Origin: Adiantum capillus-veneris
Taxonomy: Eukaryota; Streptophyta; Polypodiopsida; Polypodiales; Pteridaceae
Length of the DNA stretch: 64,000 nucleotides
Assembly: GCA_014529385.2 (NCBI GenBank)
Contig: CM043971.1
Location: 32,755,209 to 32,819,208, forward strand
Direction of reading: 5' to 3'
Shown here: positions 47,901 to 59,100 of the stretch, piece by piece
Position numbering within the stretch: the stretch's first letter is position 1
Layout of the letters: the number at the start of each line of letters is the position of its first letter
Notes under the pieces: model-generated
Databases searched by the model: none
What the model was told of the DNA's origin: nothing
Seen by the model: only the letters and a program-made list of their open reading frames with translations
Made by a program: the position numbers and the translations under genes

Positions 47901-50900
47901 TATCATCATCTACTCCAAGTCTTTGGAGGAACATAAGCAACATCTCCAAGTGATTTTTCAAGCATTGAGGGAGAACAAGGCTTTTCTCAATTAAAAGAGA
48001 AGCGAATTTTCAATTTTTCCTTCAAGAGATTCAATACTTAGGTTATATTATAACCGGCCCGTACAACGTAGAGGGCGGTACTATTTCAATTACCTGTTAA
48101 CTTTACACAGAGCACTGAGAAGGGAAGAGAACACAGTTGCGTCCAGCAACTAGAATGTCACTGCGCACACGAGACCGACACCCTGTAGGCCCCAAAGACT
48201 GGCGCCCCTTTCGGTATTTCTTTATTCAAATTAAGGTAGACGATCCGACCACTTAGCACAAGCTTTCACAAAGCTGTCCAAACCTGGCGAGGGCTGAAAA
48301 CGCAGGTTTTCGACCGGATTTCGACAGCATAACGGCGCAAAAACCCCTGTAGGTCAAAAACACCTGTCTAGGACGGATTCCCTCGATATCTGGAAGCTTT
48401 CTGGTAAGCTGTCACAGAAATTCAGCGGGCTGTAATTCTCTGTTTTTCACTGCCGGGAGCCCAAAAGCCTGTACACGCATCCCAAGGCTCTCACGAGGCT
48501 CCCCCGATGTTCCCTTGCAGTTTAGGTGCGAAACCCTAAACCTGCAGAAAAACACAGCAGGCTGTAATTCCCTGTTTCGGATCGTTTTTAGCGGAGCGAA
48601 CACGCCTACGCGTGTCCCAAGGGCTCCCGCACGCAATGGGACAGTTCCCCTGTGAATTGGACGAGTTTTCACGCGAGAAAACTCTCCAAACTCGCAATCT
48701 TTCGTGATGGAACTGTGCGTACCTGTGGGGGATTAGCAATTAGCTAATCCGGTTCCTGTTCAGAAGGCTCTTGCCTTGGCAAACGCGCATAAACCCCCAA
48801 AACTGTACATAGGTCAAATGAGAAGCCCACTAGTGGGGCATAACATACTGTACGTAGGGGAGAAAGAGAGTAGTATGTAGCGTGCGGGGCATCACTCCCG
48901 TCACCATACTGTGCATAGAGGGCAAGGTAAGCATTCCATACTGTGCATAGAGGGCAAGGTAAGCATTCCATAGCTTCTGTACCTGCTACAATCCACCTCA
49001 GGCTGAAAATGGCACCCCCTTTGTTGATATGCAGCTCGTTTTTGCCTCCCAGAGAGGCAGAATCGCTCACAGGCTGACAGGTTGCCCAGTTTCCGAGTTT
49101 GGGCTTTCCCTGCTAAAAATATATCAACTGGTGCGTCACTTGACTTGGCAGCAGAGCAATAAAATGTTCCCCTTGTCATTCCAGAGCTAATGACGCGAAC
49201 ACATTTTCCGGTCAAAAATAGCAGTTCCCTAAATTTTAGGAGATGCTTCCATGGCGTCCCTATCGGTCTCTTGACCATCATTGAAGACTACCATTTGACC
49301 AACATCTACAATGTGGGTTAATTTACTGGCCCCTTTCAACTTATAAAGTTGCAGTGACTTGACGAGTGGCCCAAATTCCAGTTTGGCGCACACGAGCTTC
49401 CATACTCATCAGAATTCAGTGCTAACTGGCCCGGGCAGTCCCTGTCTGACCGACCTAGATCCCCGATGTGAGAAACCCATTTGGCTGCAACCGTTTCACA
49501 CTGGCCATGCAATGTCCACTTGCACCTTTTCATGGGTTTTGGGACAAACAAGTAAAAATAAAATAAATATATCTAATACTTATTTACGGAAGGCAACAGG
49601 AAAAATACTCCTCCTGGTGACATATATTATCTCCCAAGATGGTTCCGTATGGATCCATCGAAGTTAGAGGTAATAAAAGCATGGCCTAATCCAAGGAATC
49701 TACATGAGCTAAGAAGCTTTATTGATATATTTGCATACTATAGACGCTTCATAGCAAAATTCTCTCAAATAGCAGGACCATTACATGACTTAACAAAGAA
49801 GAACATTAAGTATTTATCAACTGCTAAGGAGCAAAATGCTTTGGACAAGCTCAAAGAGAAGCTTACCTCCCAACCAATCCTCATGCTTTCGGATCTCTCA
49901 AAGCCATTTGAGGTCCAATGTGATGCTTGTGGTGATTGCCTTGGAGCAGTCGTGCTTCAAGAAGGGCATGCCATAGCATATGAGTGTCGAAGGCTCAATA
50001 CAGATAAACGTGTCTTCGGCATTTATGAAAAAGAGCTATTAGTTGTTCTACATGTCCTAGACACATGGAAGCACTATTTATTGGGGACTCCATTTATTCT
50101 ACGAACTGATCACCAAAGTCTCAAGTACTTCATGACGCAAACCAAGCTTTCCGACAAACAAATGAGGTGGGCAAATTTTCTTTCGCAATTTAATTTTCAT
50201 ATTGCTCACATTGCTGGTAAGCACAATCAAATGGCCGATGCACTTTCACGAAGACCAAAAGTTAATGCGGTGTCTATAGCTACTCACAATGATCTATCTT
50301 CTATGATAGATGAGTATGCTACTGACCCTGACTATAGAGACATAATGTCAGCCCTTGCTTTGGGAAAGAAAAGAGGAACCATTCACCTTGCAGAATGGTT
50401 ACCTTCTCCACGGCAATAGGCTATGTGTTACCCACTCCCTTCGTGAGAAAGTCATGTATGAATTCCATGCTCCTCCTTATGCGGGGCATAGAGGCATTCA
50501 ACCTACTCTCCGAGGAGTAGAGACGTATTTCTATTGGCCTATCATGAAAGTGGACATACAAGAGTGGTATGCCAAAAGACCAAGTATGATAGAGGGAAGC
50601 TTACTCCAGTCATTGCCTATCCCAAATTCACCATGGGAGAGTATATCCATGGATTTCATCTTTGGATTACCCAAGTCTATCCATGGGAATACGAGAATAT
50701 GGACAATAGTCGACAGGTTTAGCAAGCAAGCACACTTTATTCCTGTCAAAAGACTATTAAGCCTGTCAAAAGACTATTAAGGCACACCAAATGGTAACTC
50801 TCTTTATATCACAAATTTTCTAACATCATGGATTGCGAATATCCATCGTGTCAGATAGAGATCCTAGAATGACCAGTAATTTCTAGAAAGGTCTCTTTGA

Positions 50901-53900
50901 AAATCTAGGAACAAAATTGAATTTCTCTTCGGTCTATCACCCACAAACGGATGGCCAAAGTGAGATAGCTAATCTTATGATACTCGATCTACTAAAGACT
51001 TATGTTACAGAAGTAGATCAACCTCACAATAAGAAAAGTACTTACCTCTTGTAGAGTATGCCTACAATAATATTGTACATACTTCTACGAGAAAAGCACC
51101 TTTTGAAATAATTGAGAGAAGACCTAACAGTCCCTTGCTACTTAAAGTACATGGGAAGATCTTCGCTGTTGATGAGTATAGCCGTGACCTACAAGAATCT
51201 TTTCAAAAGATTAAGGAGGCTATAACCATCTCTCAACAAAGGTAAAAAGTTATTGCTGACAAGCACAGAAGGGCCTTAACGTTCAAAGAAAATGATTGGG
51301 TCTTTCTTAAGTTTTCTAAGGCTCGATTGAGGCAAACAACAGGCAAAAATCCAACGGGCCATCAAAAGTATTATGCTAAGTTAGCAAAAAGATACTATGG
51401 TCCTTTCCAAATCTTGATGCCCATCAATGAGATAGCTTATCAACTCAAGTTGCCCAACCATTGGCTCATACACAATGCCTTTCATGTGAGCCTACTTAAG
51501 CCCTACAAAGGAGAGCCACCAAGTGAACCAATTATTGAAGACCCTCCCGAAATCGAGAGGTGCTACAACCCGAAGCTATCCTTCGGCATGAAGACAAGGT
51601 ACTACGACATGGTAAGATTATCCGACAGTATCTTATTATGTTCAAAAATTATCCTTTTGAAGATGCTAGATGGATGCAAGGAATATAGCTTAAGGATAGT
51701 ATGAACCTTGTCAATGCTTACAATGCCACATTAGAGTAAGCAAATATACAAATTTCTTTTAAATGACCAATGTTTTTGTCTTATAAAACTACTTGTCTTT
51801 TTATTGTGCACAAATTTAATAGTATGCATGCTTAGAATCATGTTTGTGATGACGACGTCTCTCAAACACCAAGTAGAATTTGTCACTCTACTTGGGAGAA
51901 TGAAATGGACTAACGAGCAGACATGCTTGTGGCAGCTATCTCTCCCAAGCACCAAATGGATTAGTCATCCATCTTGGAAAGATGTCGTAAGGTAACAAGA
52001 AATCCTCTACCCGCTAAAAAAAATTGACTAATGACTTAGGCTTTTTCTCTTCTACCTCATAGTCGAGGACGACTATGATTTCAAGAGAGAGGTAATGTCA
52101 TAAAATCTAATATCTAACCAACCCAAATGATTTTCTCATATTAAACTGATCATTTGATGTGGGAGAATAAACGAGAACAAGGGTTAGTGGTTGTATATGT
52201 TAGTGTGTATTCTGTGAGTTAAGGGGTTGCTCAAATTTCCAAAGGCTCAATTGCAACACATAATACATTAGAATTGGCAAGGGATGATGGGCTCAATTCC
52301 AACTACGATCTCTCGCATGAAAATAGTAATAAGCAAAAGCGCAATGAGACAACACCATAAAAGTTGAAAAATGCTACATGAAGGGAAAGGACCACCTCAA
52401 AAGTAGATAAAAGAAGATCAAATTGGAAGCACTGAACAAGTTTTTTCATTGTCTCTCAAAAACTGCGCAATTGATCACATGTTTTCGTACCATGGCCTTT
52501 GCTATGCTTCGTAAATCACATGCGCATGATTGTCACAATATTGCTAAGCATAATTACAGCACGTTGCTCCCTATTGTTGCAACTCTCTCTCACATGTGCT
52601 TACAGATCTATCTCAACACGGGGCCAATGGTAAAGGGGTCCAAATGAGAGATGGTTTGTCAAAGAGCAAGGCTAACCAATGGAGCTTGAAAACCTTAGGG
52701 TTAGCTTCATTGAAGACCTCCAAGAGTTAGTGTTAAAAGTCCTTTGACCTTAGGTAAGCTAGGGTTGTGCTTGAGGTGGGAACCCGGCCCAAGCTTGAGG
52801 TGCTTGTCATGCTTGAGATGCTAGGGTTGTACTTGAGGTGGGAACCCAGCCCAGGGTAGACAGTCCCCTTCTTGCGCTTTTTCAATTGCTTTTTGGATGG
52901 ATTTTTCGCGTCCAAAAGCTGACTGATCTGAGTCTGAACCACCTCTTGAAGTTCTTGTTCTGTAAACATCTTCGGAGAAGGAGGTTTCTTGATTGCCGGT
53001 TTGATTGGTGGTTCTGTGGCTTTCTGCACTAAGTGTGCACGTCAGCGATGGATTGCTGATACAAAAATTTTGCAAACTAAGGGTCTTTCGCAAATTTAAT
53101 CATCTGCTTTGTGCACTCGTCAACCTGCTGCAGACGCTGCATCTCTTGAAGTTCATACTGAGTAGGCCGAGGTGGCTCGTACTCTACTGTTGTTAAATCG
53201 TTTAAATCTTTTCCGTGATCTCCTCTCGCATCAGCAGATGCAGAAGAAGTCGAGTGATTCTTGTCGGCAACCATAAGTGTCGCGAGAAAAGGGATCGGAT
53301 TTCCCAGTAGAAGAGAAATCGGTCGTACGCTGATACCACTGTAACAAACTTGGACACCCCAAGTCAAGATTCTACCGCAACACAACAGAGATTCACTTCA
53401 AAATAACTCACAGAGCAAAAGAGAGAGTCGACATGCCCCAGTGTAGTTCCGTGCCAAGAGATATTGGCCCCAAAGAATGGCGCCCCTTTCGATAATTATT
53501 TATATATTAATCTGCGAGCAAAATACAATTGAACCCGCAGGTGCTCGCTCTCAGACTCTGCGTCTAGATGCTATGAGAAGTGAGCCCCTAAGGCCACTTA
53601 CAAACAATTACAAGGGATGCTAAAAGAAGAGCCCCAAAAGCTTCAACTCAAAAGCTATAATCTCCAAAACCTGCCAGCGTAATTTGCGGAGGTCCGTACG
53701 CTGCTAACAACGCAAAAAGCGGACGTCCGTACAGTCAACACGATTTGCGGAGATCTATACAGCCAGCGCGATTCGCAGAAAGCCTACGCCCTGCCACGTC
53801 AGCAACCTCTTCGCTTTATTTTAATATCCCCGAGGCTCCCTCGTCCCTTGGCCATATGTTGGGACAACTTTATTAGGGTGTGTGTCCGGGTGGCTCTACC

Positions 53901-56135
53901 ACGTCAGCATTTTGTGACACTTCACGTGCGCTACGTGGACATGCTTCTGCTACAGTCTAGCATCAGTCTTAGCTTAGGACCTAGCTTGGCACTCCGTGAG
54001 CCTCTAGCAGGACGTGCATGCCCAGGCCCATCATAGTTGCATACCCTCTCTTGCACAGTACCGTCAATTCAGCATATAAGCTTTAAAAGCGTGTGAACAG
54101 TCTCTTAGAGACTCACTTAATAATAAGTGAACTTAGGCAATTTTAATGAGATCGTGGAATTGGCCTGATCGTAGAAAACTGCCGACCCAGCCTTACGCTC
54201 GCATTAAGGCAGCCCTTGGGCGTGCGAAGAAAAGGGGAGAAGGGATCTGCACTACCCAGCCATCAGCACCAGTAGTACCCAGCATTTTCAATTTTCCAGC
54301 GTTTCAGTTTCAGCGATCGTTTTAGCTCAGATTCAGCGAGCATTTCAGTTTTCAGCTTTTAGCCTCGTCACCTCAAGCCTCATCGCATCAGCGTTTCAGT
54401 TTCAGCCATCGCTACCACGGCGATAGTAGAATAGCCCGCTTTGTCGCCGTCTTCGTCGTCGTCATTGTCTACTACCTTCAATAGCCGTAGTACCAAGTAC
54501 CCATAGGTACCCGCAGTGCCCCTCGATACTCTCAGTCCCCGCAATACCCACAGTACCCCAATACCCCGCAGCATCCATCAGTTTCTCAGCAGTACCAAGC
54601 ATCAGTAGCATCAAGTACCCCTCAGCATCAGTAGCCTCAAGTACCCATTAGCATCTCAAGATTTAGATTTAGTCATTGTATCAGCATTGTGCAAGAAATA
54701 AAGCAAGTACTTGCTCTGGCAACAGAGCAAGGGGGCCCTTGAGGGTTTGGGACCCAACATTCGATGTCGTCTCTTTTCTCTCTCTCTTGTGTCTCTCTCT
54801 TTCATTCAATTCATTTCAGTTCTTTCAAGTAACCTTGTGTTTGTGCGAAGTACAATATCGGAGCTAAATCCTTAAACACTTCGTTGCACCTGACATACCA
54901 AGGGCCTCTCCATATCTCTTTCCCCATCCTGACTCACACAGGGTCCCCAAACATGAACCCCATAGAGCATAGCTAAAGCTACCAAGGTATCAAAGAGCAG
55001 AGCTTTGTTTGGGGTTCCTGGAACTGAACCTGCAAACACATCCCCTCCAATTCTTCCAAGGCCGCATACGCTCTAGTCAGTCTAGTCTCTGCTGCTCTCT
55101 TCAAAGAAAACCTTAGCCCAATGAAGACCACCCCAAGATAAGTATATGCATCTATGTACTCCATAGTCTACTGCCCATAAGTGAATGTAGGTGTTGATTT
55201 CCTGATCCACTGTGGTGTGGTGTGGTGTGGTGTTAAACACCATAACCTTGGTTTTACCAAGGTTCATAGACAATCCACTATCCTCCGCAAAGCTATGTAA
55301 TGCATCCAGGTGTCGTTGCATACCCTCTGATGAGTCAAAGATCAACACAATATCATCAACATATAACAACAATGGAATCCATGTCCCTGCTAGTTGGGCA
55401 CCTTTGTCACCCTCTCTCCATATGTAATCAGAAACCTCATCTATATACATATCAAATAGAGTGTTTCACTCCAATAGTGGAGTGAAACAAATATCCTCTC
55501 TCTCAATGTAATCAGAAACCTCATCTATATACATATCAAATAGAGTGAGAGACAATGGACACCCTTGTTTCACTCCAATAGTGGAGTGAACTAAATAAAA
55601 TATCCTCTCTCGGGTGTCCCACCACTGATCTGTATAGAGCAATGATCCCCCAAACTCAATGGGCACTCCCATCTCCTTTAGTTTGAACATCAATCTAGCT
55701 CTGGGCACCATGTCAAATGCTTTGCGGAAATCCATGAAGCTACAATAAATCCGTCTCCCACGTGCCCTACCCTCCTCAATGATGGCTCCGAATGTCATAA
55801 TATGATCAAGAGTGGAAACGCCTCTCTTGAGACCGGTTTGTCCCGCTATTCGTATGCCCTCACTCTCTATCCATTTGCTCAACTGCTACTCAAGGATAGA
55901 TGCATACAATGTGCCAATGAGTGTCCAATCATAATAGTAAGCTATTTTCCAAGCTCCGTAGGATTACTTGCCTTGAAGATAGGCACAATAGCAAACAGTA
56001 ACAGTCTCCAAGTCTCAGGTAGATTCTCACACATGACACATTTAAAGAGAACTGCAAGAATTGTTACAGGCTTGGACGCTCCAAGCGAGAAATTAGTAGC
56101 AACACACGAACAAAGACTGCAAAATCACTGAACTT

Positions 56136-56174
<39 letters not shown>

Positions 56175-59100
56175 ACACGGCAGGGCGGAGTTCCGCCTCA
56201 AAGCAGAGTCCCAAAAGCACTAATTTCCCAAAAGCATCTGCTTTGAAAAGCTAGCGCTAAAATCAGCCGGAGCCAACGTAATTTGGGGAAATCCGTACAA
56301 CCTTCCACGTGGCAGCACCATCGCAATCCGTAGAAAATCCATACAATTGTGCTACGTCATCGTCCGTAAGGACTGCCACGTCAGCATTTCGACGCGTTTT
56401 ACAGAAATCAGCCTCAGACTTCAAGCTTTGGATTTTAAGGGTTTGGCCCCTCGACCGGTCCTTGACCAAATTATCCGGTGGACCTAGCTAACCTTTCTGT
56501 TCTTGTGCCTTGTGACCTGTTGGTAGCCCCGCTGGCCTCCCTGGTACACTGGCACCTCAATCTGAATCGTCGAAATTCTCTGATAAACCATCATCTCATT
56601 CCCTTGCTTCTTTGGAACCCTCCGATGAACTATCAGCTGATTCCCTTACTTCTTTGGAATTCTTTGATGAGCTATCATCTGGTTCCCTTTGTTCTTTCTG
56701 TTACTTGAAAGAATGTCCCATACATCTCTAAATGGAGTCAGACTTCTATTCCATATAATACTATCGAATCTCTTTTGGCAATCCATAGCAAACCACTCAA
56801 TCTGGTCCTTCATAGTGATCTTCCGAAACGAGGACACTGGCAAATAGATGTCCCAAAACCTCTGGCAATAGTCATCCAAAGTGTCTTTCTTAGTCATTCT
56901 CAAATGATGCCAAGCCGTGATGACATCTTCTTCATATTATTTTGTTATCCAGGCAGAAGTGAAAACTCTCTTGAATTTTACCCACTTCTTAGGTGCTTCT
57001 CTGCGCAACAATAGAGTAGACCATGTCTGTGCGTTTTCTTTCAAGTAAGATGACACCCTTTGCACCTTGGAGCATTTCGAGAAACAACCTCCCAAGAAGG
57101 CGATGTCAAACTGCTCTATGAATTCAAGGGCTCGACGGGTGTCCTGGTAGCGTAAAAACATGTCAAACTTGACTGCTTGACCCATCCTTGAACTCCTTGA
57201 TCTTCTTGTTCTTTTGCTCACTGTCCAAACTGTCAACAGAGGATGAAATCTCCTCCTCTAAACTGCTAGATGGCTCTCTACGCCTTCTAGACTTTTTCAA
57301 AAACCCTCTTTGATTTCAAGCTTTTTATATTTTTGGGTTTAGGCCCCACGGCCGGTGCTCATAAGTTCTTCAAGTTCCAGTGGTTAGGATTTTTAAAATC
57401 CCTAACCCTTGTTGTACTCACAGTAAGCCACGTCAAAAATTTGTGGCATCAGTTCTTCTTGTCCTCTCGGCCTCGTCCCTTCCCTTCCAGTTGGGCATAC
57501 CATGTCACCAACTTATGACAACAAACCAGTTGATGAAAAGCGTAAAGCATTCTCTAAAGAAAAGAAAATAACCGGGCTAATCAGTAGATTACTCCAGTTA
57601 TTTGGGCCGGAAATCGACTTTCGAGGTGGCTAGTAGATCCAAGAAGAGTGTGAGGAATACGCTTGGAAAGTCTTAGCAACCAAGAAACACTCAAGGCAAT
57701 AAAGGTAGCAATTAGAAAAAAATGTAAGAGAGCCTGGAGTGTCTAGTATTTTGAAACCAGAGGCTTTTCATTTTCAGTTTTTCAGCACACCTTTTACCAA
57801 GACAGTGCTTTTTCATAGGACATTTGGCCTGTTACGTACACTAATGACACAATCAATTTGCTTTCTGTCTCTCTCTCACACAGACACGCATGCACCTACC
57901 TGTTCTCATCAATCTGCTTCTCCGCTTCCAATGCAGATTGCCTGAGCGATGTCGAAAGAGAATTCAAAAGTTCAACCTTGGAAATGAAAATAAAGAAATA
58001 TTTATAAAAAGAATATACTATCCACAAAAATCTGTCCTAATAACCATAGTAGCCCAAGTGTAGACTCATTGAATAATATCAACACCTTCTCACTCCTCGA
58101 TTCTTTAGTGTCTCCTGTCAGCATGAGACGTTTCTTTCTTTGCAAGAGGTCTCGCAAGTGGATATCCAGCTGAAGGATCTCTCGAGTCCTGATCAAACCC
58201 TGGAGAGACAACAGGCGAGCATGAAATCAACATCTTACACCGCTCGTGACAGGCATGCAACAAGGCGTAAGATCAAAAATGCTGATACCGTACATCTTCC
58301 TTAGTCAAATCAACTGATCGCTTTTCCATGATTGAATGCATAAGAGGAGCTATTTCTGTTTCTAACCTGCAAAACTAAGAATTGCATAAGCGTAAATAGC
58401 AGTAAGGTTACCAAATGAAAAATTTTCATATCATCGAGGAAAGTAAAATAATATGTGAGCTGCCGAACCTTTCCAAGTCAGCATTTAGTTTCAGCCCAAT
58501 AACAGCATCTCTAGCATATTGTAGTAGGTACTCGCGCTTGCTCTAAAAATAAAACAAAAATTATGTAGTTCAGTGCCCAAAGGGATGGTACTAGCAAAGA
58601 AGTGGATTAAATTGGCACCATAAATTCTTCATCATAAGTTGAGAAGGCCTTTGCTAGGTCTTGAATACTGCTCATGATAGCGACATGCAGCTCCTGGCCT
58701 CCTGTCAGACATAATCTGTGGTTCATTGACACATTACAGAAATGATTAGACAAATGTAGAAATGCACTAACTCAAACAATATTGGTTCCACGCTCCAAGC
58801 CATTAGCCATAAGAGCTGAAGTTAATTTAGATTGGATTTGCAAGTCACTGGAGAAATAAGCACTATTCAAATGAAAATTGAGAGGCTGTCAATGAGGCTT
58901 TAGGTCTTCTCAGTGTCTCCTACATTTTGTTCAGGAAAGCATGCAAAAAATTTACTAAAACCAAAACAGAGTTAACTACACATATTGTTACCAAGAAGCA
59001 AAAAATCTTAAAAACCATCCCTCTATCTTGTCTGTTCTAGTAGTGTGCTTTCTGCAAAGTCATTATTTCTGTTATCAGACAAAATTTTGTCTTCTTTCCA

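Larger units (their letters stand above)
21858..52853 (+). mobile_element. Family-1 chromovirus (Ty3/gypsy), split by nested insertions
   Basis: Order on the plus strand: 5' LTR start 21,858; primer site 26,333; gag 26,746-27,655; protease remnant (inverted piece, 46,168-46,757); pol 47,060-51,720 with a C-terminal chromodomain; polypurine tract 52,080; 3' LTR 52,096 to about 52,853. Insertions occupy 22,516-25,643, 27,656-46,167 (with rearrangement) and 48,049-49,622. Both LTRs begin TGTCATAAAATCTAATATCT. Without insertions the element would be roughly 9 kb. Every protein region carries stops or frameshifts. The right target duplication is lost because the 3' LTR is truncated. Confidence 0.75.
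20501..57899 (-). other. Giant intron, about 37.4 kb
   Basis: Donor GTAGGT at 57,899 and acceptor TTTGGCAG at 20,501 join exon H (ends AG) to exon I (starts G, then SQKEEALKYRAIKAQEV), restoring an Arg codon and a continuous coiled coil. Nearly all of it is nested retroelement sequence. No host exon is needed between the two, and none is visible. Confidence 0.75.

Noticed and set aside
54979-55882. Group II intron or bacterial-type reverse transcriptase
   Set aside because: Block order and the C-terminal region fit a non-LTR (LINE) enzyme; no intron RNA structure seen.
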